Of a stretch of 64,000 nt of DNA, positions 23,063 through 34,100 are shown one piece after another. The stretch is from Haematococcus lacustris (Eukaryota; Chlorophyta; Chlorophyceae; Chlamydomonadales; Haematococcaceae). A program made the translations under genes and the position numbers. The stretch covers positions 7,075,950-7,139,949 of the forward strand of contig JASKMD010000004.1 of the NCBI GenBank assembly GCA_030144725.1. Reading direction: 5' to 3'. The notes beneath the pieces were generated by a model. It worked only from the letters and a program-made list of their open reading frames with translations, ran no database searches and had not been told where the DNA came from. The number at the start of each line of letters is the position of its first letter. Positions within the stretch are counted from its first letter, which is position 1.

Positions 23063-23302
23063 TTATTTCTGCTGTGTCGAGTGAGCTGCCTCTGCGGCTG
23101 ACAATTGATCCAAATTCCAGAGTTTAGCGGTTGTGAGCTGAGAGGCGCGCTCCAAGTCCGCTAACTGCTGCTCGCGGTCAGTGGTGTTGGCTGACGCCTG
23201 GCTGTGATTTGCTCGCCTCGCTGGGGATAGTGCGAGCCCGGCTAGTACGGCTCCCGCAGAAAAGGTCCACAGCACCGCAGTGGGCCCAGACAGCACCGTC
23301 AT
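23063..23302 (-). CDS. Small 79-residue protein with one membrane segment, upstream of SAC1
   Basis: The frame opens MTVLSGPTAVLWTFSAG, giving one hydrophobic segment (about residues 8-27), then a basic patch and a polar helical tail rich in Glu, Gln and Ala. I do not recognise the family. The stop codon lies only 36 bases upstream of the SAC1 ATG, on the same strand, with no room for a separate promoter and terminator. It may be a real small membrane protein, made from a shared transcript with SAC1, or only an upstream ORF in the SAC1 leader. Coding bias looks reasonable, but 79 codons is short and I cannot test conservation. Confidence 0.45.
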   Translation of the reverse strand: MTVLSGPTAVLWTFSAGAVLAGLALSPARRANHSQASANTTDREQQLADLERASQLTTAKLWNLDQLSAAEAAHSTQQK

Positions 23303-23457
23303 ACACTCAGATGAAGTCAGTCAAGAGGATGCAACATTTCAAAGCTGTGACGGCCCGGTTGGCATGGCGAAGTAGTTGGTGGCTGTAACCTTAGGAGTGT
23401 TGTAAGTAGTAACACGTAACACGCAGTAGTATGTCGCTATAGAGTTTGGTGGAGGAT

Positions 23458-24052
23458 GCAGCGAAACAGGCAGCGTAAACGTAACCGTAATGCCTCGGAC
23501 ATTGAAGTTGACCGCGAGCTCGAGGCTCAGCCAGAGCCAAGCCAGGCGCAGAAGAGCAAGAAAGCCAGCGGTGAAGCGCGCAGGGACCGACACGACAACA
23601 ATACATGGCATGCGAAGAAGGCCAAACGGCATACCGTGATGAGGGGGGTGTGCGCTGCTGGTTTAGAGGCGGGAGCGGTCGTGGCGTCCGAAGTGGTCGA
23701 GGCGCGGGTCGTCACGCAAATCGAGGCTTGGGTGGAGGCCTGCAGCATGAGAGCGCTGCTCGGGAGCTTGCTACTGGGTCTCGCGGTGCGAGGCTGGTTC
23801 ACGCGGGTCAGGGCGCTTCCGGACGGCCAGGAGGTCTTCGAGGAAATCCCAGCTGAGGACGCGGTCATCCCGAACGTGGCGGACCGCAACATGTACTGCA
23901 GCTCTGCCGCGGACTGCCTCCTCCCGGAAGGCGCTCCTCTCAGCCCAGCGAAGCAGTGGAGGATGTGCTGGCTTTCTACCCGGGTCTCCACGACCGCCTC
24001 AAAGCTGTACCCCGCTAAGAGCACGACTCCTGGGCCGCCCCGCGATGCCTAA
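23458..24052 (+). pseudogene. Possible N-terminal part of a Fanzor-like element protein
   Basis: The frame starts with a strongly basic, nuclear-signal-like N-terminus (MQRNRQRKRNRN). A helical region follows and then the segment RGWFTRVRALPDGQEVF. The layout resembles the N-terminus at 35311-36270, which also begins with a basic signal (MPPKRKRKR) and a helical region. It lies about 0.5 kb upstream of a clear Fanzor-like C-terminal half on the same strand (24640-25338), so both may come from one decayed copy. There is no catalytic motif in this piece and the assignment is by position and composition only. Confidence 0.35.
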
Positions 24053-24639
24053 CCCAGGCAGAGTGGGCCAGGAGTGGGTGCAAGTGCGCGACAAGGGCCT
24101 GCTGCGGAAGTGGCAGCGGCGGCACCAGCGGCAGCGATAGTGACATGTGTATCATGCCATGAGTCAATTAACCAAACAATCAGGTTGCCCCTTACAAAGG
24201 GGATGTGTGTGCGCTAGAGTGTGCATAGGGTAGGGCTCTAGCGAATAGGTTAGGGACACAGTCCCGACTCCTAGGTTAGGGACACACACCGGTCTCTTAC
24301 TGCTGTGGAGAAGTGTAGGGGGCTCCACAGGAGGAGAGGGATACAGCATTGTTGATATATCCATTCAGATATATCTACTGCCATACAGGTAGTTGTATGC
24401 AGGGCTGTGACGTGCCATTTTAATTCTAATCTTCTCTCATCCATGCACAATTACTGACTGTCACGGCACATTACTCCCCTACTAAGGCGTAGAGGGATGT
24501 GTTATCTGTAACCCGATCTGTTTGCATACAGACCTGGCCTGATACCTGACCTGACCTGTGCATCGTTTGCAAATGGTTCAAGGGATGAAGTGGGTGTCTA
24601 GCCAGCACTATGGGCAGGTGAGGGGGTGGGTGGTGTTCT

Positions 24640-25338
24640 TGAGTGCGGGCTGCTTCAACCATGGTGGGTGAACGGCCAAGGGGGTACTAGAGGGGATTTG
24701 CAAGGTGGTGGAGCAGCCTAGCAGGCCCACCATGTTTTGTCAGACTTGAGAGGCTGGTGGTTGTGGATGACTTCCACACCAGCCGTGTCAGCTCAATTGT
24801 GAATGCCCCCCAGCCTTGTGAGCTGCACCTGCCACTAGACCGGCAAAGGCCCGCAAACTGGGTACCCCCAGCAGGCCAGGTCATCGAGCGGCTGGTGCGC
24901 CCAGCTTGTAGCCAGCGGCATGCTAAGCAAGTGCGGGGCCTGATGTGGTGTCATGAGGTGCCGCCCAACCCCCTCCCCCTCCCCCAGCCCAGGCCCCTCC
25001 CCTCCCTCCCCGTGCCCCACCTCCCCCAGCCCTGGCCCCTCCTGCCCAGGAGCCACCTCCCCCAGCCCAGGACCAGCCACCTGCTGCACCTGGCCCAGTC
25101 CCACGACCCCATGGGGCAGATGGCTGGAACGTAACACCTGGAGCGCTTCGGGGAGAGCATGCAGCGCCCACTGGAGCTGTGCCGCTGGGATGACCTGGAG
25201 TCTCTGACCCTCATGGGAAAGGAGTACTAACAAGGCTTCAAGCTGGTCAATGACCGGCTGCCCAAGGCCAGGCAGATGTTGCACCGGGCTGCAGAGGACT
25301 GGCGGGGCATTGATGGCCGGGCCCCCAACAACCCATAG
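24640..25338 (+). pseudogene. TnpB/Fanzor-like nuclease remnant, C-terminal half
   Basis: The frame contains VVVDDFHTSRVSS and QPCELHLPLDRQRP, then LVRPACSQRHAKQVRGLMWC, matching the zinc-ribbon region of the other copies. A frameshift follows within a proline-rich stretch. The RuvC-III-like motif has decayed to WLERNT where the copy at 36336 reads WLDRDTN. A TAA interrupts the tail after LMGKEY. The last part, ending GIDGRAPNNP, reads cleanly to a TAG at 25336-25338. The copy is inactive. It is most similar to the copies at 5115 and 36330, which share the tail LELC..W and the downstream non-coding flank. Confidence 0.65.
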
Positions 25339-25530
25339 GGCCTAGTGGTTCACACAAGCTTTTGGTCTTTCAGGCATATAGCTGTTAGTTTGGATGATGT
25401 GCCCAGTGGTGTAAGGGGAGCGTGCCACCGGTGTGGGGTTTGTGGTCATCAAGGGTGCGACTGAGGATGTATTGTATCTGAGTAAGAGTACCCACCGGCA
25501 ACATCGTCTTCCTTGTTGACTTGAGGATGG
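25339..25530 (+). other. Conserved 3' flank of a Fanzor-like element (candidate omega-RNA region)
   Basis: Bases after the stop codon align with 36571-36793 over most of their length, sharing GATGATGTGCCCAGTGGT, GGGGTTTGTG and CATCAAGGGTGCGAC. Similarity stops near 25530. In TnpB/Fanzor elements the guide RNA scaffold is encoded at this 3' end, which is why I flag it. No transcript evidence exists here. Confidence 0.35.
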
Positions 25531-25678
25531 TATTGCTGTACAAAAGTGCCATGTAATGACGATGACATTGACGATGACGACCATTTGAAGCTGGTGGTGC
25601 ATGTTCGGATTTCTCCATGTAACCCCAACTGGACACTTTACCCACGCCTCTACCAACTAACTGAGCAACACGCACTGA

Positions 25679-26983
25679 ATGAGGCACAGCCGGCTACTGC
25701 AGGCTCTAAGCAATGCCTCTGTCAAGGTAGCAGCACAGGAACAGGCTCCCAGTTTGCGAGCCGTGTTTCAGCCGCTCGCAGTATGCGATGCCGCTCTCTG
25801 CCAGCAATGGCCTCCCCAGTCAGTTTTTGTGCCATCGCCGAGCATGCAGCCTCCCCTACATTGGGCATGCCAGCGGCAAGGTGCGCTGCGCGATCACAGA
25901 ACGACACACTGGTGCCGCAGTCACGATGCAGCGATGCTCGCTTGGTCCAGCCCGGCAGCCGTAGGCCCATGTACGCCAGAGGAGTCTTCTCACCTGGTGC
26001 GGTTGTGCACTGAGAACTCACCCCAGCTTGCCCCAAGCTTCCCTTGTAAACCTGCACTCTCACGGACCTTGCTGTGATGTGCTGCCAGCCAGACTCCACA
26101 CCACACCAGCATGGCTGCCACATCTGTACCTGCTTCTCCGCCACCTCTAGGGTCAACTCCATTTCGTGAGGCATTACAAAAGCCTGAAGAAGTCGATGAA
26201 GCCCGTCTACACCGCAGTCAACAAGCGTGCTGTCAGGCCGTTCGAGCAGCAGCCAGACCCAGATGAGAGGGAGAGGCGCAGCAGCTTCCAGCAGGCCCCT
26301 ATTGTAGACACCACCATCCCAGACTTGCCCACAGTGCCTCGGCCTCCAGAGTTCAGCCGGGTTGGAGTAATCACAGGGGAGTACAGACTGGCCACGCAGC
26401 CTGCATTTGCAGTGGTGCAGCTGGCTGGCAAGCAGTACAAAGTGACGGTGGATGACATCCTGTTCGTGAACCACCTGGCGGAGGCCACGGTGAATGAGGT
26501 CATCGCCTTGGAGCGGGTGCTCCTAGCCGGGACTCGCGAGGTCACCACTATCGGCCGACCGTACGTCAGCGGCGCGCGGGTGCTGGCGGCTGTCGAAGAG
26601 CACTTCAAGGACGGCAAAGTGCATGTGTTCAGGTTTAAGAAGCGCAACCGATATAAGAAGTACAAGGCGCCGCGACCGCACCTCACCACCCTCCGCATTC
26701 TGGACATCCAGGCTGCCCCGGGCGTGCCGCTCGTCCCGCCGTCGCTACAGGTGCGCCGAGGTGTCTGAGGAGCGGCTCCCGTCACAACAGCGAATAGCCT
26801 GCTCCGCCCGGCGCCCGTTGAGCTCGGCGGCTGACCTGCGTGCGTACTTGCGTGCATCACCCGTGTGTGTGTACGCCTGTCTCGCAGGCACCGGCACTAC
26901 CCATCCAGCCACTGAGCCCGGACGCGCTGCTGAACTCCAATGCCCCTGTAGCCCCTGGCGTGCAGAGGCTCACATCCCTTTGA
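25679..26983 (+). CDS. MRPL21: Ribosomal protein bL21, mitochondrial type
   Basis: Large-subunit ribosomal protein of the bacterial L21 family, probably in the mitochondrial ribosome. Three exons join in phase to 247 codons: 25679-25726, 26151-26750 and 26888-26983, with GT-AG introns of 424 and 137 bases. The first exon gives MRHSRLLQALSNASVK, an amphipathic, Arg-containing presequence without acidic residues. The L21 core follows, from AVVQLAGKQYKV through VFRFKKRNRYKKYKAPRPH to LTTLRILDI (about residues 120-215). A roughly 110-residue N-terminal extension and a short C-terminal tail (APALPIQPLSPD) go beyond bacterial L21, as in many mitochondrial homologues. The exon 1-2 junction was chosen by phase: the acceptor TAG at 26148-26150 would otherwise stop the frame. 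A plastid location cannot be fully excluded. Confidence 0.9.
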
Positions 26984-27567
26984 TTGACACGCGTGCTTGT
27001 TGTATGTAGGCACTGGGGGGCACCATGCTGGCCTAGGCAGAAGTTAGCCTTTAGAGACAGGTACATGCAAGGCAAGGCAAGGCAAGGCAGTACTGAATGA
27101 AGTCAAGCCTGACACGTTGCAAGAGCATGAACCCGCGACCATGGGAGAATGGGTTGTGTTAAGCATGAGCGTGCTGGACTTCAGAGGGCCACACCAACTG
27201 TGCCGGTTGGCCCGGCTTGGTGAGCGATGAAGACGGGAGGCTGGCCAGCACCCAATGCACCCCAACACCACTCAGCTAGTGCTTGTTGTTGTGATGGCAT
27301 GGGTTCGGCATGGACAAGGTGGCGACGAAGCAGGTATTTGAGGCAGTAGATCAGGGGGAGGTTGGCTGGGCCCTTAGTCCCTCTTGCAGCTTGTTGTTGT
27401 CGAGGTTGTGGTTAGTTAACACCACAGCGCCGTCAGCCTGGTATTGCTGCTGCCATTTTATGCTCTAACGACACGCATGACTGCGACGTCAAAAGTGGCT
27501 GAGTGTGTTGCCCTATAATATCTTTAGCTGGACTTGTAACCGGCATTGCACCGCTTGCTTTCCTTGT

Positions 27568-27630
27568 GCCATGGCAGGTGGGCAGACCGGGACTGCAATG
27601 CAGCATTGAATATGCAGCGCATTGGGGATG
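27568..27630 (+). pseudogene. Fanzor-like RuvC-III stub
   Basis: Only about 20 codons survive, reading GRWADRDCNAALNMQRIGD. This is the RuvC-III Asp motif and following helix found in the copy at 52411-52460. The sequence then jumps directly into the conserved 3' flank, so the final C-terminal tail has been deleted. Confidence 0.6.
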
Positions 27631-27795
27631 GGGTCAGGCAATAGTGTAGGTGGTAGGCACTCGTGCACCATGTCCATGTGCATTGGGTATACTCCACACA
27701 GCCCATTAACATCAACTGAGTCGGGCCACTAGTGGTCCCTAGTATTCCCGCTAGTGGCCGCTAGTGGCCACTACTGGTCCGGCTCAAATGGAGGC
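27631..27795 (+). other. Conserved hairpin-rich 3' flank of Fanzor-like copies (candidate omega-RNA region, group 2)
   Basis: About 165 bases match 52699-52863 with few differences, and both copies lie just downstream of a DRDCNAALN-type stub. The block contains nested palindromes built on CCACTAGTGG and GCTAGTGGCC, enough for several stable stem-loops. Similarity ends abruptly at ATGGAGGC in both copies. The position fits a TnpB/Fanzor guide RNA scaffold or the element's terminal hairpins. Confidence 0.45.
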
Positions 27796-28166
27796 TGGTG
27801 ACTGCACATGGTGGCACACACTGAAGCTCGTGAAGCAGCCATCAGGTCATCACCTATAGGCTTCTTGGTCAGTATGTGCAATGTCGATGCACCCACTCAA
27901 CGTGGCAGGGAGCCCCAGTGGGGTGACGTGAACCAAGCAGTAATGTCAGGCCTCGCGGCATCAGGGTTAGACACCTACTTTGGGTCACGCGCCCTCACCA
28001 GGAGGCAGACATTGGAGCAACAGTGGTGTGGGTATAAGTTATACTATAACATGTCCCGCACCATGCGCCCGCCTATGCGGTCTTGAAAATACAAATTGAC
28101 AGGTTGGCAAGACCAGCCTCTTCTGTTTCGTCGTAGCTTTCATACGCGACCAGCAGAACACGTGCG

Positions 28167-31100
28167 ATGGCGTCTCAGCAACTTGATATGGCGGGCCAGG
28201 TGCGAGCAAGACGTACAGCGTGGGACTGCTCTGCCAGAGCTAAAGCAGTCAGCATTGCCATGCAGCCGGACGACCCCACGCTGGAGCGGTCATTTAGGGG
28301 GCACAAGGACGCTGTAACCAGCGTGTGTTTCAATAACAACATGAAACAGCTCATATCGGGCTCGCTCGACGGCTGCGTCATGATTTGGAACTTCAAGCCT
28401 CAGCTTCGCGCCTACCGCTTTGCCGGTCACAAGGTCGGACAGCATCCAGCTACCCATGGATAGCCACAGCTGCTTACCTGCCTGGGTGCTGTGTGACATG
28501 CAGGCAGCTGTATACTCTGTTGCGTTTTCTCCTACTCATTCCCTTATAGCATCAGCATCGAAAGACCGCACCATCCGGCTGTGGCAGCCCAGTGTGTGAG
28601 TAACACGACAACTGCTCTACCAATGTGATGCAGCCATACGGCTAGCAGAGGTTTACACCATGCCACAGCTTCTGGATGCAGGGAAGGCAAATCCACTGTG
28701 CTGAAAGCACACACTGGCACTGTGCGTTGCGTGGATTTCTCAAATGATGGGCGCATGCTGCTGAGCGCCTCCGATGACAAGACAATAAAGGTACCCCAGA
28801 ATGTGCACAACTGCCAAAATGTGCCAGCGTGGCACAAATTGCCCATTTCATGGGAACATGTACATCGCTAGACATCACTGTACAGAGGTACCCCACTTCC
28901 CACCCACACCCACACCACTTGAAGAAATAGCAGCAGCAGCACCAGCAGCACCTCTAGCAGCAGCAGCAGCACCAGCAGCACCTCCAGCAGCAGCAGCAGC
29001 AGCAGGCCTGTTGCCGATGTGACACCCTCAAGGCCCCAGGCCTGGGTTAGCTGGTTGGCCACCAGCCCAGTGGCGCCACCTGCCCTGCTCCCTTAGGGCA
29101 TCAGGCCAGTCAGGTCACCAGCCAGGCTCACCCCTGGAGCTGCTGGGCCCCTGGCTGCAGGTCTGGGCTCTGCCCACGCAGCGTTTTGCCTTCACGCTGT
29201 CCGGGCACCAGAACTGGGTGCGCTCCTGCGCCGCATCGCCTGACTGCCGGCTGGCCGTGTCAGGTGGAGACGACCGTTGCGTGAAGGTGCAGGCACAGTC
29301 AGCCACCCCTACACCGCTCTGCTGGCTGCTGCAGTTCCTTGCCAGCCTTCTGCTGCACCTGTGAACCTGGTGCTGGGGGCTGCGGCAGGGCAGACCACCC
29401 CTTAGATAGGGAGCAGGTTGGGGCCAGGGCAGGCCACCCTCTTCCCTTCCAGGAGGCATGGGCAGGGCGGGCCACTCTGTTGCCGGTCCACGGCCTGGGG
29501 TGTCAGCTTGTCAGCAAACTGGGCCGGCACCCCATCAGGCGGCGCACTTCAGGGCCACTATGGCACCCTGACCACACGCATGCTACTTGCATGCCGCTTT
29601 GCCGGGTTCTCTCTCGCGTCATCACGGCGCCTGGCAACATGCATGCCAGTTTGCTCGACTCTCTCCAACCTCCATAGCGCCTGGACTCATGGGCGGTGCC
29701 ACAGAGCAGTGACTGTCAGCAGTGATGTGTGGATGGTGGGGATGACAGTGTCAGGCACCCTGGCCACCAGCGGCAGGGTGGGGCAGCGGCAGGCTGGACA
29801 GCTTGACATCCAGCCCACTGCAGCCATGCAGGGTGACAAGGCCCTAGTACGGGGCTGCTCAGCGTCAGGGTTGTGCGGAACACCGGGGAGGTGGGTATGC
29901 AGGGGATGCAGCGTCTCCTCTGCCCTGGCCAGCAGCAGAGGAGGCAGGCCTGCGCCACTGATGAGGATGAGCAGGGTGGGAGGCTGCATGAGGGTGGCAC
30001 CACAACTGCTGCAACCGCAACTCTAGCACTGGCCATACAGCTGGCAGGGCCTAGCCTTGCCTGACCACCTAGCCTTGCCAACTACAACTACTATGTCTGA
30101 TAAGTTATACTGTAATGATAGAAAGCCTTGCCAAGTATATTATTTCTACTTTTCTGATGACTTTTACTAAGATGATCGCTTATGATAAGGGCAGAGCCTC
30201 GCCAGGCCACCCTGACTGCAGCTGCTGCTGGTGGCCTCAGGTATGGGACCTGGGCAGCAAGAAGTGCATCCGCAGCTATGATGACCACACGGGCTGCGTT
30301 AACACCGTGGCCTTCCACCCGGACGGCACCTGCGTGGCGTCTGCTGGCACAGACAACACCATCAAGCTGTGGGACATACGGTGCGTAGGGGATGCTGTGG
30401 GGCAGCAGGCAGCAGTGCCATGAGGCAATGCTATGAGGCAGTGCCATGTTGAGGGGGTCAGCAGTTACAGTCAGCTGACCCTCCTCCTCCTCCTCCTCCT
30501 CCTCTTGTTCCTCCTCCTTCCCCTTCTCCTCCTCCATGTAGTCGTTGACGTCATCATCACCATCATTGACTGCCTCCCGGTTCTCATCTCGCTGGCTGCA
30601 CAGGACCAACCAGCTGCTCCAGCACTACAAAGCTCACACCGGGGCGGTCACACACCTGACCTTCCACCCCTCCGGCAACTTCCTGCTGACCACCTCCCTG
30701 GACGCCACTCTCAAGGCAGGTGCTGGGGCCGGGTCCAGGTGGTAGTGGTCTGGGGTGCCAGGTGAGGCAGTGCAGCCCCTCTCTCCCTCCTGACCTGCCT
30801 GGAGGGTGGCCAGGGCTGGTGGGAGTGGGTGTCGGGGATTTGGAGGTGTGCTGAAGAGGTGTTTGAGGGAAGTTAGTGGTACCGCAGTGCGGTGCAGCGT
30901 GGGTACCGAATGGGGCACTAGGGGACTGTGTCGCAGCCTGTCATCATCATCATCAGCAGCAGCAACGTCGTTATGTAGCATGTGCCTCTTGGCGTTGCTG
31001 TATCACACAGCTGCATATGCTTAGTATGTATAAGGTACCCAGGGCCTAGTAGCCTAGTATGGGCGCTGGCGAGGGTCAGTGCTGCAATGTGCACGCGTCT

Positions 31101-34100
31101 AGGGAGGTGGTAGTGGTCTTGTGGGATTCGAGGAAGGCAGTGCTGCCCCTATCTCCCTCTTGAGATGCCTCGGTCTGTTGCGGATGGATACGAGAGTGAG
31201 GGGTAGTGGAGGGAGGGGCGGTGCGATAGGAGGTCGGGGTGGGGTGAGGAAGTGGAGGTAGCGGCAGATAGGGCCATAGCCAGGGTTGATGGTGGTGGAG
31301 GCATAGCTGATGAGGAGGGGCTGGAGGAGGAGGAGGTGGTGGTGTTGGAAAGGAAGGAGGGGAGAGAGCAAGCTGGGAGGACAGCAAGGGGTAGGTTTTG
31401 AAGGTAAAGGGAGGCGAGGAGGAGGAGGAGAAGGTGTGCTGGTGTCCAGGTGTGGGACTTGCGAGAGGGTGCTCTGTTCTACACGCTGCATGGCCACGAG
31501 GGCGCGACCCTGGGTGGGGCCTTCTCCCCTGCCGGGGACTACTTTGCCAGCGCTGGTGCTGACGAGCAGGTGGGCCCGCTAGAGCCACCCACTGCACCCA
31601 GACAGTACAGGCACATCACACATCACTCGGACACCTTACACCAGACACCAGACCAGACCAACAAAACTCATTCAACAAGGAACAACATGTTGGACTGTGG
31701 GTAATCTCACTTAGCTACTACAATCAAGTTGTAGCATCCTCGGTCGCACCCTTGATGAACACAAACCCCAAGTCGATGGCACGTTCCTGATGGCAAGATG
31801 GCAAAGATGGTAAGATGGCAATCTGTGGCAAGATGGCAAGATGGCAAAGATGGTAAGATGGCAATCTGTGGCAAACGGAGCCTTTTCATAGTGTCCGCTG
31901 TCACACTGTGCGCTGTCCTTTGACAGCCGTTGCATTTGCTGACGCGTCCTTAGCTGCTGGTTAGCTGCTGACAGTTGAGACCTGCAGGGGAGACCTCAGC
32001 TGAGACCTCAGCGGAGTCATCAGCGGAGACAGGTTACAGTGCGGCGTAGCGGAGAGACACCAGACCAGACACATCACACAGGCCCTGCAAGCGGGCCCTT
32101 CCTTTCCTTTCCATTTGCATTTTTGCCCTTCCCATCTAAGCATGTGGGCACACCAGCCACTCTGCACCCCACTCACACTCCATCTTTTCCCATCTGGGCA
32201 CCGCTGCCACTCTGCACCCCATTGCTCATCAAGCCTGCCCAGCCTGACAACGGCAAATGGCTGGATATTGACATACTGGTTCGGCTGAACCAGGGCCGCA
32301 GGAGCGGCTGAGCATCCCACCCTCACTGGGCCGAGAGCTTGAGGGCCCCACCTCTGCCTCTGAGGCCTATCCCCACCACCACCGCCTTCCTCACCTCCAC
32401 CACCACCACCACCACCACCCCACTAACCCCTCACCAACACCATCGTGACCCCTTCCCCACCACCACCACCACCACCACCACCACCAACCCTCACCCCACC
32501 ACCCTCACCACCACTACCATCCCCTCCCTCTCGAGAGGGGTCAAGGCCAGGGTCCCCTGTAAGGCCGGAACTGCAGTCCCTCACCCTCCCCTGTAGGGCC
32601 GGAACTGCAGTCCCCGGTACAAGCCTACTGCCACTCCCATCACCACCATCACCACTGCACCCCATGACCTGGGTGGCTCTGCTGCACCCTGCCACTCACC
32701 TTTGCCACTCAAAAAGCTATGTGTCCCGGTGGTGGGACCAGGCCGTGCACCCTCCAGGCAGTGGCTCCTCCCTGGCAGGAATGCACGCTGGCTCTGCCTC
32801 AGTAGCCCTTTCCAACTTGCCCTCACCCTGCTCTGCTCTGCTCGACCTGTCTTGACCTTGCATTCACAGCCCTTTCACTGCTCTTTCGCTGCTGCTGCTG
32901 CTGCTTTCGCCGCTGCTGCTGCTGCTGCTGCTGCCGCTGCTGCTGCTGCTGCTGCCGCTGCTGCTGCCGCTGCTGCTGCTGCTGCTGCCGCTGCTGCCGC
33001 TGCTGCCGCTGCTGCTGCCGCTGCTGCCTCTGCTGCTGCTGCTGCCTCTGCTGCTGCTGCTGCCTCTGCCGCTGCTGCTGCTGCCGCTGCTGCTGCTGCC
33101 GCTGCTGCCGCTGCTGCTGCTGCTGCTGCCGCTGCTGCTGCTGCTGCCGCTGCTGCTGCTGCCTCTGCCGCTGCCGCCGCTGCTGCTGCTGCCGCTGCTG
33201 CTGCTGCCGCTGCTGCTGCCGCTGCTGCCGCTGCTGCTGCTGCCGCTGCTGCTGCTGCTGCTGCTGCTGCCGCTGCCGCTGGTGCCGCTGCCGCTGGTGC
33301 CGCTGCCGCTGGTGCCGCTGCCGCTGGTGCCGCTGCTGCTGCTGCCGCTGCTGCTGCTGCCGCTGCTGCTGCTGCCGCTGCTGCTGCTGCCGCTGCCGCT
33401 GCTGCTGCTGCTGCTGCTGCTGGCGGTGTCAGGGATAGCTAAGCTGTGTCAAGCTACCGCCCCTTCCCGGCTGCTGCACCACGACCTGTGTGATTCTACT
33501 GCACCTTGCCACTTACCTGTGCCACCTTTGTTACCCAGATAAGCCGTCTTCTTCTTCCTCTTCCTCTTCTTCTCCTCCTTGCCATGTGCCGTCTCCCCTT
33601 CCCTTCCCTCACACCTGACTGGCTGGGTACCCGCCTGGCTCCAGGTCATGGTGTGGAAGACAAACTTTGACCGCTGCCTGGAGGACTGCGTGATGCCCGG
33701 CATTGGCAGAGCAGGCCAGAGCCCACTGGGGTCCAGCAGTCAAGCCCTGATGCCCCCAGGCAGCCGCCACCCTGCTGCTGCCAGCAACCGATCCTCCTTC
33801 AACCACAGCCCACTGCCACAGCAGCAGCAGCAGCTGGCTGAGGGGCAGGTCAGGCCTGCGTCAGCTAACCAGGCGGGGTCAGGACCATGGCAGCAGCAGC
33901 AGGGGGGGCAAAGACGGCACCCAGAGGGGCAAGCTGGAGGGCGAGTGGGGCGGACAGCCCGGGCAGCAGCACCGGTGGACATGCAACAACCGCAGATCAC
34001 ACATGTGACAGTGAGTCAAGCATAAGCACCTACCACTCAGTTACCCATCTCACTGTCACACTGACTCATTGCCATTGAGTCATACCATCAATCCCAATGC

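Larger units (their letters stand above)
26984..28166. other. Intergenic region between bL21 and POC1 with repeat remnants
   Basis: No host gene is supported. It holds a short Fanzor-like stub with its conserved 3' flank (27568-27795). A stretch on the minus strand near 27110-27180 has a tRNA-like B-box word (GGTCGCGGGTTC) but does not fold as a tRNA. The 92-codon open frame at 27808-28086 is unrecognised. The last hundred bases are the presumed POC1 leader. Confidence 0.4.

Noticed and set aside
25722..26474. 250-codon minus-strand frame over bL21
   Set aside because: It is antisense to the clear bL21 exon and has no recognisable domain.
30091..30609. Glu-rich minus-strand frame with RWEGK-like tail
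   Set aside because: Antisense to POC1 exon 5 and a (TCC)n stretch in the following intron; no independent support.
32702..33442. 246-codon poly-alanine frame
   Set aside because: It is the CTG/CCG tract in POC1 intron 7, between two well-supported exons.
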